64,000 nucleotides of DNA from positions 1-64,000 of the forward strand of contig NZ_MTHB01000014.1 in the NCBI RefSeq assembly GCF_002220365.1, in the 5' to 3' direction. Shown here piece after piece: positions 1-8,563 of the stretch. The notes under the pieces were generated by a model. It was not told the origin of the DNA, made no database searches, and saw only the letters and a list, made by a program, of their open reading frames with translations. The stretch comes from Caballeronia sordidicola (GTDB lineage Bacteria; Pseudomonadota; Gammaproteobacteria; Burkholderiales; Burkholderiaceae). The position numbers were made by a program, and so were the translations under genes. The first letter of the stretch is position 1; every line of letters begins with the position of its first letter.

Positions 1-1
1 G

Positions 2-346
2 GCCTTTACGGGGGTGCTGCTACGCGAACAAATCGCAATCAGCATGGACGGGCGCGGCCGAGCGTTCGACAACATCTTTGTAGAGCGACTGTGGCGCAAC
101 GTCAAGCACGAGGATGTGTATTTGAATGGATATGAAACGATGGGCGAGCTTACGCTCGGCATGACGCGTTACTTCGATTTTTACAATAGCGAACGACCGC
201 ACCAGTCACTGGACTACCAAACACCTAACATCGTGTACGCCAGCGGGCATGGTGGAGGCGCTCTCATCGTCGACAAGTTTGGCTCTGGAAAAGACAAAAC
301 AGGGCAGCGCTGTTCCGCTGCAAGCGTGGATCTGAGTACAGCTTAA
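2..346 (+). CDS. IS3-family transposase OrfB, C-terminal part
   Basis: This is the end of an integrase-core (DDE) transposase whose start lies upstream of the window. The open frame reads in from base 2 with the typical series 'ISMDGRGRAFDNIFVERLW', 'NVKHEDVYL' and 'FYNSERPHQSLDYQTP', which marks the third acidic residue region and C-terminal end of IS3-group OrfB. A GTG at 14 is only an internal codon. The end of the element seems to lie about 380, where 'gacgggtccact' resembles an IS3-type terminal repeat and directly abuts the stop codon of the neighbouring HU gene. The tail after residue 80 is not conserved. Family call is firm; whether the whole element is intact cannot be seen. Confidence 0.85.
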   Translation, partial: AFTGVLLREQIAISMDGRGRAFDNIFVERLWRNVKHEDVYLNGYETMGELTLGMTRYFDFYNSERPHQSLDYQTPNIVYASGHGGGALIVDKFGSGKDKTGQRCSAASVDLSTA

Positions 347-382
347 ATCCAAACAAAAGCTGTCTTGACGGACGGGTCCACT

Positions 383-658
383 TTACGTGTTGACGATATC
401 TTTGAACGCTTTCCCGGCAGTAAACTTTACGGTTTTCGCAGCGGCAATTTGCAGGGGTTCGCCGGTTTTCGGATTGCGGCCACTGCGCGCAGCTCTCGCA
501 CCCACCACAAAAGAACCAAACCCGATCAGTTGGATGCTGTCGCCCTTGACGAGAGCTTGAGTAACCGTATCGACAAACGCGTCAATGGTTTGCGACGTCA
601 GCGCCTTGCTTTCGCCTGTCTGACCAGCGATTGCATCAATGAGTTCTTGCTTGTTCAT
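383..658 (-). CDS. HU-family DNA-binding protein
   Basis: A 91-residue HU/IHF-type histone-like protein that binds and bends DNA as a dimer. It opens with [12 protein letters not shown], has the GFGSF turn and the arm region '[15 protein letters not shown]', and ends [14 protein letters not shown], all classical HU features at full length. The open frame extends further upstream, but the ATG at 656-658 gives the standard family start. The stop codon lies against the end of the IS3 fragment, so the 3' flank may have been rearranged. A second HU gene, clearly different, lies at 59555-59830. The first bases of this gene and its upstream region are part of the segment duplicated at 48 kb, where only the first four codons remain. 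Confidence 0.95.
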   Translation of the reverse strand: MNKQELIDAIAGQTGESKALTSQTIDAFVDTVTQALVKGDSIQLIGFGSFVVGARAARSGRNPKTGEPLQIAAAKTVKFTAGKAFKDIVNT

Positions 659-926
659 GTCAATCCTTAAAATGTGGCGCAAACAGAACGCCGATTGCAA
701 AAGCGGAAACCATAGCACTGGATCCCGCTGCGTTACGATTTACGCCGTTTCCAAGTTCCCAATGCCGTACTCGCCCGATCCGGTCAGTCCGAGTGTTCGC
801 GGTTGCATGGCAGCGCACCGTCATCGGAACATGACTCGCTTCGCTCTGGTCGGGCTATCCCGTGCGGTTGGTGTCGATGGCATAATCGGCTCCATCCTTG
901 AACCGCACACTAGTTCGATATCAAGC

Positions 927-1799
927 ATGCAACTCGATATTTTTGCTGACAGCCGCGATGTGATGTTGCGCAACGATGTTGTGAGCGCGCTGCAACGTTA
1001 CGACGCGCGTGAGACGCAGCAGAGCCTTAAACGCCTGAGTGACGACTATCCGGACGATGACAGCGTTCCCCAACTGACCGTCCTCGCCGACGCACTTGAT
1101 CGCCGCTCAGCCGCTGCGTTCTCCGGCCATTCAGCCGCGGCTGAGGCACGCTGTGCGCTTGTTGAACAAACCACGCCGGCCGCCCTGCGCATGTTTGGCG
1201 AACGTGCGGGCACACAATGGCTCGTGCCGATGTGGCGGGAATTGGCGCAGCGCGCGAGCTTGCTGCCATTCCGAGCCAATTCGATCGACACCCATGCCGC
1301 TGCCCTATGGCTGCAGGCAGGCGCTTGGTCGGCTGCGCGTGATGCTGTCCTGACCATTGAGTCGTGGCGCCGCATTCCGGCTCCAGTTATGTGGATGGCC
1401 GATGCCTTGTACCGACTCGACTCCCTGGAGACGACTTGGCCCTTGCTAGCGGAGCTTGCGTGGCTCGCGCCGGATCGCTTTGCCAGACTTGTGGATCGAT
1501 TGGGCGATAAGTCGTTGGATTCGCTGCTCAAGAAGTTCCACGCGGGATTTGAAGGCGCCGGTGATGGTGCGGATATCGCTTGGTTTCCTGCCTGGGCGTT
1601 GATTGAGAAACCTGCCCTCGCCCGCCTGCTCGGAGCAACGCAGCCGTCAACGCGGTCCAGCCCAGAGCGCGCCATGCGACTGCTGCTGGAATTGCTCAGC
1701 CTTGAGCGGCAAGGTCGTCACTTCGAACTTCTGGAGTGCCGCAAGAAGCTTCAGGGGTTACACGCCTCGCTTTACGCTTGCTACATGAGCACTCGCTGA
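927..1799 (+). CDS. Hypothetical protein, first gene of duplicated pair
   Basis: A 290-residue protein of unknown function that I cannot assign to a named family. The start is set at the ATG giving MQLDIFADSRDVMLRN; the frame is open further upstream, but that stretch is poorly protein-like. The sequence is rich in Ala, Leu and Trp and looks helical, with no signal peptide or membrane segment. It ends in TGA directly followed by the TTG start of the next gene in the same reading frame, suggesting translational coupling. A second copy at 48428-49300 keeps the full reading frame with a few per cent of residues changed, mostly conservatively. That supports it being a real gene. Confidence 0.75.
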   Translation: MQLDIFADSRDVMLRNDVVSALQRYDARETQQSLKRLSDDYPDDDSVPQLTVLADALDRRSAAAFSGHSAAAEARCALVEQTTPAALRMFGERAGTQWLVPMWRELAQRASLLPFRANSIDTHAAALWLQAGAWSAARDAVLTIESWRRIPAPVMWMADALYRLDSLETTWPLLAELAWLAPDRFARLVDRLGDKSLDSLLKKFHAGFEGAGDGADIAWFPAWALIEKPALARLLGATQPSTRSSPERAMRLLLELLSLERQGRHFELLECRKKLQGLHASLYACYMSTR

Positions 1800-3029
1800 T
1801 TGAAAACACTCTCAGTTGAAAATAGCCACCACAAGTGGACATTCGCGTCCCGATTTCGACGTCAGGCGTTCGGCTGGCGCTCGGCGCTACCGATTCAACG
1901 CCTGAAGGAAGCGGTAACCGAAATCAAACTCGCGGCCCGCACCGATCCCGTACTCGCAGCCAACGGCGCCATTTTGCTGCTCGAGAAGCTCTCGCCCGCT
2001 CTGGAGCAGGTCGACAGCTCTTCCGGCGCATTGGGAAGCGCAGTCACTCGCGCCATCGACCTGCTTGTCCCGATCATCGCCGCGCCAGACGTTGCGGAGT
2101 CCGTGCGTGAAATGTGGCTCGAGCGGCTATTCGATGCGCTACAAGAGGACCGAATCCCGTACATCGAGCAATTGGGCGAATTTTGGGGCCAGCTATGTGT
2201 GACGCCGGCGATTGCCTCGGCGTGGGCGGACAGGCTTTTGGGGATCACCACGCGCGTGCTGGGACCTGATGGCCATGGCGAATTCTTCACGGGCACAACA
2301 GGGTGTTTAAGTGCGATCTACGGCGCTCAACGCTACGACGAATTGATCCGGCTGGTAGACAGCGCGCGCTTGAACTGGTGGCACTATCGACGTTGGGGAG
2401 TTGATGCGCTGGTGGCGCTTGGTCGTCCGGCCGAAGCACTTCGCTATGCACAGGCCTCACAGGAAACCAATGCCCCGGCTGGCGCGGTCGCGAAAGCCTG
2501 TGACGCAATCCTTCTGGCATCGGGCATGGTCGATGAGGCCTATACCCGCTACGCCATCGAGGCCAACGAGGGCGCCACCTATCTGGCGACGTTTCGTGCC
2601 ATCGTCAGAAAGTATCCGCACAAGCTGCCGGGCGACATCCTGCATGATCTTGTGGTTAGTGCCCCTGGCTCCGAAGGCAAGTGGTTCGCGGCGGCCAAGG
2701 ACGCCGGTCTCTATGACTTGGCCGTGTCGCTTGCCAAGCAAGGCCCTACCGATCCGCGGACGCTCACGCGCGCAGCGAAAGACTTTGGTGTTAGCGAGCC
2801 CGAGTTTGCAATGTCCTGCGGGCTGAGTTCACTGCACTGGATGTCGGCGGGCTACGGTTACGACATTGCTCGCGCTGACGTGCTTGACGCATACGCTGCA
2901 GTCGCCCGTGCCGGCGAAACCCTGGGCATTGCCACGACCGAGATCAACACGCGCATTCGAGCTCAGCTAGGCAACCATGGCGCAGATCGATCGGTGGTCG
3001 CCGAAGTGTTATCCCATCAACTCCGCTGA
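1800..3029 (+). CDS. Hypothetical protein, second gene of duplicated pair
   Basis: A 409-residue soluble protein beginning at TTG immediately after the TGA of the upstream gene. It opens with 'HHKWTFASRFRRQAFGWRS', followed by 'EAVTEIKLAARTDPVLAA' and 'KLSPALEQVDSSSGALG'. This is a pattern I recognise from a widespread uncharacterised proteobacterial family, possibly related to DUF6880; the name is a guess. Later blocks such as 'VRKYPHKLPGD' and 'GSEGKWFAAAKDAGLYDLA' are spaced like helical repeat (TPR-like) units. No catalytic motif is visible. The copy at 49 kb is broken by a frameshift and an insertion sequence, so this is the only intact version in the window. Its function is unknown. Confidence 0.75.
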   Translation: MKTLSVENSHHKWTFASRFRRQAFGWRSALPIQRLKEAVTEIKLAARTDPVLAANGAILLLEKLSPALEQVDSSSGALGSAVTRAIDLLVPIIAAPDVAESVREMWLERLFDALQEDRIPYIEQLGEFWGQLCVTPAIASAWADRLLGITTRVLGPDGHGEFFTGTTGCLSAIYGAQRYDELIRLVDSARLNWWHYRRWGVDALVALGRPAEALRYAQASQETNAPAGAVAKACDAILLASGMVDEAYTRYAIEANEGATYLATFRAIVRKYPHKLPGDILHDLVVSAPGSEGKWFAAAKDAGLYDLAVSLAKQGPTDPRTLTRAAKDFGVSEPEFAMSCGLSSLHWMSAGYGYDIARADVLDAYAAVARAGETLGIATTEINTRIRAQLGNHGADRSVVAEVLSHQLR

Positions 3030-3289
3030 CGCGAACACGCCCCGCAAAAGCGAGCGCGTCGCGAACGACTATCGCGGATTGTGCGAATGGCCGTTGATGA
3101 GCGAGCTGAGTGACGCTCTTCGACCCAGGTTGTGTAAAAACGCGACGCCGATGCAGTGGCGATTTCACACGATCGTCGATATGCGCCGACGGCCTCTCCA
3201 AGTCCGTCTAGCGGCTACTGATTTTCTTGATCTTTGTGTGAGCGAACGAGGTGCTTAGGCGCTGCAGCGCGGCAATGCAGCCGGCCTAG

Positions 3290-4753
3290 TCTTACTGTGT
3301 CACAAAAACAACGATTTCATCCTGCATTTCATAGATAATAAGGAATCCATATTGACAGTTGAGCTGCAATGGAAAATCTGGCGAAGTTCGATCGCTACAT
3401 CGAGTACTTGTGCGCAGCGCTAGAGCATAAGGATCGTAACGCCGGATTGCAGGACTATTGTCGCGGGCTGATGCTGCCGATCCATCGCAAGAGCGTTGAG
3501 CCCCTGGCAGCACATACCGATCCGCTGCACGTCTCAGCAAAGCATCAGTCACTGCATCACTTCGTGGCCAAGGCCGGATGGTCCGACAGCGCCGTGATGA
3601 CGCGCATCCGGGACTGGGTTGTGCCACACCTTGGTCTGGACAGTGGCTGCTACTGGATCGTGGATGACACTGGAGTGCCGAAGAAGGGAACGCATTCAGT
3701 TGGCGTCGCACGCCAATACCGCGGTCAACTGGGTAAGCAGGACAACTGCCAGGTGGCGGTCAGTTTGTCGCTGGCCAGCGTTCCTGTTGGCTATCAATTG
3801 TATTTGCCCAAGGATTGGGCGACCGACCCGGTGCGCCGAAAGAACGCCGGGGTGCCGGACGGTGTGACGTTCGCTACCAAGCCGGAAATCGCTCTGGCGC
3901 AAATGCATGAGGCGCTCGCCTCGGGCATGCCCATGGGCGTGGTGCTGGCGGATGCCGGCTATGGCGATGAAACCGCCTTTCGCAGTGGCATCACTGAACT
4001 GGGCCTGCTGTATGCCGTGGGGATCCGGCCGGCAACCACGGTATGGGCGCCGGGCACCGCGCCCCTGCCGCCCAAGCCCTGGAGTGGCCGCGGCATACGG
4101 CCGACGAAGCTGCGCCGTGAGCCAGGTCACGAGCCGATGTCGGTCAAGGCATTGGCGATGGAATTGCCGCAGGAGGCCTATAGCACGCTCACCTGGCGAG
4201 AAGGTACCAACACGGATCTATCCTCGTGTTTCGCCGCTGTGCGGGTTCGTTCCGCTCATCGCGATTACTTGGGCACCGAGATGCGCCCCGAGGAGTGGCT
4301 GCTGATCGAGTGGCCCGAGGGAGAAGCCGAGCCGGTGAAATACTTTCTCTCCACGGCGCCGTCCGATGCCACCCTGGAACAACTGGTCTTCGTTACCAAG
4401 ATGCGCTGGCGTATTGAACAAGACTACCAGGAGCTCAAGCAGGAGTTCGGCCTTGCGCATTACGAGGGTCGCGGCTGGCGCGGCTTCCATCACCATGCCA
4501 CGCTGTGTATTGCGGCTTATGCCTTTCTCGTCACGGAGCGGCTCAGTCAGGACGCCGCAAAAAAAAACCGCGCTCGACCAGAAGCGTCTTCCCTACCCGA
4601 AAATTACATCCCTCGAGGCAGCCCAGCGAGTCCAGCGACACGTGCCTGACTCGATTTCGACGTTGCGATTGCTCATCGCCCGGGCCATCATCAGCAAGCT
4701 TCCGCCCTGTCCATGTTGCTGGGATGTCAGGTTACATTTGTGACACAGTAGTA
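3290..4753 (+). mobile_element. IS701-family insertion sequence, 1464 bp
   Basis: Both ends are visible. The left end reads 'tcttactgtgtcac'; the right end, reverse complemented, reads 'tactactgtgtcac', matching at 12 of 14 positions. The element is flanked on both sides by CTAG (3286-3289 and 4754-4757), which fits the short YTAR-type target duplication known for IS701 elements. It carries one transposase gene. It sits about 190 bp past the 3' limit of the duplicated segment. Confidence 0.9.
3369..4649 (+). CDS. IS701-family transposase, C-terminal frame altered
   Basis: This DDE transposase reads 'YWIVDDTGVPKKGTHSVGVARQY' through the first catalytic Asp region and 'GVVLADAGYG' through the second. 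'MRWRIEQDYQELKQEFGLAHYEGR' holds the final Glu. The last residues, SPASPATRA, are not family-like. The expected C-terminal tail ('RHVPDSISTLRLLIARAII', then LPPCPCC) is present in the +1 frame from about 4625, so a single-base indel close to there has replaced the normal end. A run of nine adenines at about 4560 is another possible slippage site. Whether the enzyme still works is uncertain, because the catalytic core is complete. Confidence 0.9.
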   Translation: MENLAKFDRYIEYLCAALEHKDRNAGLQDYCRGLMLPIHRKSVEPLAAHTDPLHVSAKHQSLHHFVAKAGWSDSAVMTRIRDWVVPHLGLDSGCYWIVDDTGVPKKGTHSVGVARQYRGQLGKQDNCQVAVSLSLASVPVGYQLYLPKDWATDPVRRKNAGVPDGVTFATKPEIALAQMHEALASGMPMGVVLADAGYGDETAFRSGITELGLLYAVGIRPATTVWAPGTAPLPPKPWSGRGIRPTKLRREPGHEPMSVKALAMELPQEAYSTLTWREGTNTDLSSCFAAVRVRSAHRDYLGTEMRPEEWLLIEWPEGEAEPVKYFLSTAPSDATLEQLVFVTKMRWRIEQDYQELKQEFGLAHYEGRGWRGFHHHATLCIAAYAFLVTERLSQDAAKKNRARPEASSLPENYIPRGSPASPATRA

Positions 4754-4757
4754 CTAG

Positions 4758-5397
4758 CCAAATTCGATATCCAAATTAACCTGCAACCAGTTGCTGGTAC
4801 CTTCATGGCGTCTCGAATATGCTGCAACGAAGTTGGCTGATCTGAGTCTCTCCCCGAACGCGGTACTTCGGATTACCGATCAATGAAAACGACGGAAATG
4901 TGCGCAGGGTCGGGGCTATATCGTTCGCGCATCCACCTCGCTCTAACCAAGCCCGGAAGCTGACGGAAAGTCTTCCAGTGCACGTCCGCGCTCTTGGCAT
5001 TCGTAGATTACGCATCTAATGTAGAAGGGCTTGCCGAGCGTGGCTTGACCACATAGGTGAATGGCATCTCATTGATGAACTGCGCTAAAGGACGAACTGA
5101 CTTAGGATCCATTCAACCGGTTAGCCGTTTTCTACGAGTGTCGCCAACACCCTCTCAAGCCGCGACATATTAATGCCGGCCGGAAGTACCGAGAGGGCAT
5201 GGACCGGTGCACGTTGGTGTCCTAAAAAAACGGGTTTACTATGGGAGTATCAGTGATTAGTCCATCGGTGACTCCGCGGTTGCTGCCGATGCTCGCGGCT
5301 AATATGTCCGAGCCAGTGTGGTTAGGCATGTTTACCGTTTCTCCAGTCTGGATTACTATCCTGCGACGCCAACCAAACTCGGAAATACCGGGAAAAT
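4758..5397. other. Gap without a recognised gene
   Basis: These 640 bases are lower in GC than the rest and contain only short, protein-unlike open frames. The stretch about 5120-5210 could be a decayed coding fragment, but I could not tie it to a family. Confidence 0.5.
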
Positions 5398-5718
5398 GTG
5401 AAAATGTACAAGAGAATAAGAAATGCAATCGTTATTACTACCTTCGGGGTGGTATTGTCGGCCTGCGGGACGACTCAAATGAACATGATTGATGTTCAGA
5501 CCGCTACCGCCAAGACATTGGGATTGGCATCTTCGGACGAAATTACCATATCGAATACCAAATATGGGCAAAAAAATGCGCTTGGAGGACAACAGGTCAG
5601 CTACGATGCCACAACGAGTAGAGGACGTCGCTTTTCGTGCACAGCCTTTATGATTCCAGGGCTAACGCCACTCAATCCACCGACCTTCAACAACGGGGAA
5701 TGTCATCCACGGGGGTAA
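5398..5718 (+). CDS. Small putative lipoprotein
   Basis: A 106-residue protein with a charged N terminus, a hydrophobic stretch and a lipobox 'LSAC', with Cys at about residue 23. It should therefore be exported and lipidated, in the outer or inner membrane. The mature part is short and polar, with a Cys-containing end (SCTAFMIPGLTP...ECHPRG). A GTG at 5398 and an ATG two codons later are both possible starts. I do not recognise a family. It stands alone between the IS701 element and the T6SS locus, in AT-richer DNA, so a T6SS role cannot be claimed. A stem-loop follows the stop. Confidence 0.65.
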   Translation: MKMYKRIRNAIVITTFGVVLSACGTTQMNMIDVQTATAKTLGLASSDEITISNTKYGQKNALGGQQVSYDATTSRGRRFSCTAFMIPGLTPLNPPTFNNGECHPRG

Positions 5719-5729
5719 GCCCAAATCCT

Positions 5730-5753
5730 GGCGATACAGTGTCTTGTGTCGCC
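5730..5753 (+). terminator. Stem-loop after lipoprotein gene
   Basis: 'ggcgataca' pairs with 'tgtgtcgcc' (nine pairs, one G-T) around a six-base loop, 11 bases past the lipoprotein stop. No run of T follows, so this is a terminator-like hairpin rather than a classical intrinsic terminator. Confidence 0.35.
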
Positions 5754-6457
5754 CTAACCAATTGTTGGAATCGTTAATCGGTGCTGAGCCAATAACCTTA
5801 TTCGCCTAGGTCAAAGCCGCCGGCTTATTTGTCAACTTGATACAGCCAAGCTAACGTGTGCCAGTAGCAACTGACGGCGGCTTGACGAGCGCCGATGCTT
5901 TGACAGCGACAAAATGCCTGCCAAACAGAATCACGGACTGGACGTCGCTGATTACTGATGATGCGATGCAAATTTCTCCGCCCTTTGACACACCATGCGA
6001 ACTTTGCATTGAAATTTTTCGGGATTTTCGAAGACGCCCGCGATTCGAATGAAAGCGGGCGACGCTTTGAAACTTGTCGTCAAGATCGACCGGGCTGGGC
6101 GAGGAATGTCGACACCATTGAACGCCCTGCCGTGCTCATCAAAAGCGTGTAACCGGCCCCGTTCCGACATGGTCCCGACGGACTGCTTATCGGTGGGCCG
6201 CTGAAGGCCTCCTCGATGCGAATTGGCGCCCCTGGGAGGCATAGGTCCAACCACGCGCGTGCCCAATGATGATGGTCGAAAACATGCAGCGCGCCTGACG
6301 GCCCAGCACTACCTTTGAGGCCTTGCACGGCGGCGGCTCCGGGGCTTGTAGCAGCCGGCGAGAAACCGAAAGATAATGGCCGGCCACGTTGTCCTGTGCA
6401 CCAACGGGCTCTTCTAGGTTGTGCACAGAGTGGCCGAGCGCCCAGACCCGCCAGTTT
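5754..6457. other. Gap without a recognised gene
   Basis: About 700 bases with several short overlapping open frames on both strands. None resembles a known protein or has a convincing start. It is probably degraded sequence between the lipoprotein gene and the T6SS locus. Confidence 0.5.
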
Positions 6458-7480
6458 TTAATTGCGGCTATTGTTCGTCTCTGACGCTGCCGGACAAGCG
6501 TGGTCCTTGCCCCAATGCCCATCACAGGCACGCCAGCGACAAATCTCATCGGTGAAGAAGTTGTCCTTGCCACACTCTTTCAAACGGGCTGCAAGCTTCG
6601 CATCGCCCTTCACGGACACCCGAGGCGCGTCTCCATCCAGCTTGCTTGTAGCGGGCGGCGTGTACGGTTTGGTGCGCGAAACCAGCGCGGCAAGCAGGTC
6701 GACGTCCTGATCGTCCGTTTTGCTCGCCTTCTGTGCGGACGGATGCTTTTTTCTCTGCGCGGCAAGCGTCTCGTGCCTGGACGTCTTGCTATCGCGCGCT
6801 TCGCGCACATCCTGCCTCAAAGACCTCCTCGTGGTCTTCGCGTCGCTGCGGGCAACTGTCGTCTTAGCGGACGGCGCAGCCTTCTTGCCGGCCGCGTCCG
6901 TCGTGTTCCCAGTGCTCGCCACCTTGTTGGCCGGCGCCGCAGCGGACGCGGCAATCTCTTCCGATGCACCGTTCTCAAGCGCGTTCGCAATCCTGCCCGT
7001 CGCCTTAAGCGACGCGTTGTCATCGTCGCCCGCGACGATCGATGCAGCCTGCGAAATTGACGCCGCCTGCGACGCCGCCTGAGCACTGACAGCCTGCGTG
7101 GCCGCACCGCTCGCTGGCTTCATCGCTGCAGATGTATTCGCCGCCGTATTCGTCGGCCGGCTTGATGCTCCCGCCGCGGTAACGGATTTATTTCCATTTG
7201 CGCCGGCCCCCGCGCTTATTGAGGAATCAGCTGCAGAACCACTCTGAGAATCAGTCCGCCAATCACGCAGATAATGCCAGCCACCCCACGCCGCCGCGCC
7301 TGCTAGCAAAAGAGCCGGCAGCGCATAAACCGATTTAGAGCGCCGCGGGCGTACTGGCCCGCTTTCCACTCGGCCTTCAAGACTGGCGAGAATTCGCGAG
7401 CCATTTGCGTGTTCGGCCTTTTCCGTGCCGGAAAGGAGGCTAGGCGGCGCTTTAAAATTCGACGGATCCGGCACACTCAT
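6458..7480 (-). CDS. Ala-rich membrane-anchored T6SS-associated protein
   Basis: This 340-residue protein has a cytosolic N terminus of about 48 residues and one membrane span (YALPALLLAGAAAWGGW). A long low-complexity Ala/Ser/Lys-rich periplasmic region follows, then a compact C-terminal region with four Cys (LKECGKDNFFTDEICRWRACDGHWGKDHAC). That layout suggests a tether crossing the periplasm with a disulphide-stabilised tip. It is divergently transcribed from the M15-type peptidase gene, with 134 bp between them, at the tssM end of the T6SS locus. Comparable accessory genes occur here in Burkholderia T6SS-1 clusters. The function is unknown; a role in envelope anchoring or in guiding the peptidase is only inference. 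Confidence 0.75.
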   Translation of the reverse strand: MSVPDPSNFKAPPSLLSGTEKAEHANGSRILASLEGRVESGPVRPRRSKSVYALPALLLAGAAAWGGWHYLRDWRTDSQSGSAADSSISAGAGANGNKSVTAAGASSRPTNTAANTSAAMKPASGAATQAVSAQAASQAASISQAASIVAGDDDNASLKATGRIANALENGASEEIAASAAAPANKVASTGNTTDAAGKKAAPSAKTTVARSDAKTTRRSLRQDVREARDSKTSRHETLAAQRKKHPSAQKASKTDDQDVDLLAALVSRTKPYTPPATSKLDGDAPRVSVKGDAKLAARLKECGKDNFFTDEICRWRACDGHWGKDHACPAASETNNSRN

Positions 7481-7614
7481 TAAAATGTCTCGTTGATACT
7501 TGATTAAGTTTGCCCAGATAATACGCCGGAAGCAGCTTCCGGTGGTTCAATGGACACCTGATTCTAAAAGCAAGCAATACAAAATACAATGACCAGACAT
7601 TCCCGGGGCAGATC

Positions 7615-8472
7615 TTGATCGCAGTAGCAATTTTCGCCTATTTCCTGATTGCTGTCGCAATAGCCGCGCTCTTGTTCTTACCCGGACTGCGATCGGCAGC
7701 ATTCACGCTTTTTTTTCAATGGTTTGACAACCTGCGTAATAGCGTGTCAGCGAGATTGTCCGCCCGGCGAGCCTTTGCACAAGACCGACTCGCTTATTCG
7801 GTCAAAATTTCCCGTTCCTCGATTATCGATGCACGTCGTATCGTTGTTGGCAAGCGCTTGCTGATTTTGTCTACCGCGGGTATTCTTGTCGCGCCGCCAT
7901 TAGTTGCACTGGTAATGCGCAAACGGCAATTATTCCAGTATGACGAAGACCTGCGCGTTCCAGACGAGAAAATCGCGGCGCTTCTTAACGGCGAGCAACT
8001 CGTTCCGCCGCCACCCTTACCACCCGATGTGTTTGCAACACGCGAAGTCGAGCAGGTCCGGCCAGCCTTGAAAGACGCAAGCCGTGACTGGAATTTGCTG
8101 GATGCCGATTTTCGGACGCGTTTGTTGCTCGTGTACAAAATCATGCGCGAACAACATGGATACGAAATGGCGCTATTGGAAGGATATCGAAGCCCGGAGC
8201 GCCAGAATAGATTGGCACAAATGGGGAGCAATATAACCAATGCCGGGGCGTTTCAAAGCTATCACCAATATGGTCTCGCCGCAGATAACGCTTTCTTGCA
8301 GAACGGAAAGATTGTAATTTCCGAAAAGGATCCCTGGGCAATGCGGGGTTATCAGTTGTACGGCGAGACAGCCGAATCGGTCGGACTGACCTGGGGCGGC
8401 CGCTGGAAATTGATGGATCTCGGCCATGTCGAGTACCACAAGCCTGGCTTCAAGATCGGGCAGGCGCATTGA
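7615..8472 (+). CDS. Membrane-bound M15-type peptidoglycan peptidase (T6SS accessory, TagX-like)
   Basis: A 285-residue protein with two membrane segments (about residues 3-22 and 82-101) and a C-terminal peptidase M15/VanY-like domain. Zinc-site residues are visible: the 'SYHQYGLAADN' block gives His217 and Asp224, and 'LGHVEYH' gives His271. 'LEGYRSPERQN' is the usual preceding block. Family members cut peptide bonds of peptidoglycan. In Acinetobacter the T6SS protein TagX is such an L,D-endopeptidase and helps the apparatus pass the cell wall, so the same role is likely here. The start is a TTG at 7615; no in-frame ATG gives a sensible N terminus. tssM follows 91 bp downstream. Confidence 0.85.
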   Translation: MIAVAIFAYFLIAVAIAALLFLPGLRSAAFTLFFQWFDNLRNSVSARLSARRAFAQDRLAYSVKISRSSIIDARRIVVGKRLLILSTAGILVAPPLVALVMRKRQLFQYDEDLRVPDEKIAALLNGEQLVPPPPLPPDVFATREVEQVRPALKDASRDWNLLDADFRTRLLLVYKIMREQHGYEMALLEGYRSPERQNRLAQMGSNITNAGAFQSYHQYGLAADNAFLQNGKIVISEKDPWAMRGYQLYGETAESVGLTWGGRWKLMDLGHVEYHKPGFKIGQAH

Positions 8473-8563
8473 ACGCTTCACTGGACGCACTGTTCCAGCG
8501 CTCGCCGTTGCGTCGCCGCCATTCGCGCGGTTGCCATGAAAACTTCAAAGACCTGACTGCACT

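Larger units (their letters stand above)
647..3103. repeat. Segmental duplication, copy 1
   Basis: About 2.45 kb from the 5' end of the HU gene through two hypothetical genes to 'gttgatgagcg' at 3103 is repeated in the same orientation at 48148-51974. Homology begins near the HU start codon and ends abruptly. Scattered substitutions mean the copies are not identical. This copy has no insertion or frameshift, so it looks like the functional one. Confidence 0.9.

Noticed and set aside
1797..1802. Possible recoded TGA joining the two hypothetical genes into one protein
   Set aside because: The genes are in one frame and the TGA is kept in both copies, but the second gene has a family-like N terminus right after TTG, so ordinary stop-start coupling is simpler.
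6187..6573. 128-codon minus-strand frame beside the Ala-rich membrane protein
   Set aside because: Overlaps the end of that gene, has no conserved blocks and no good start.
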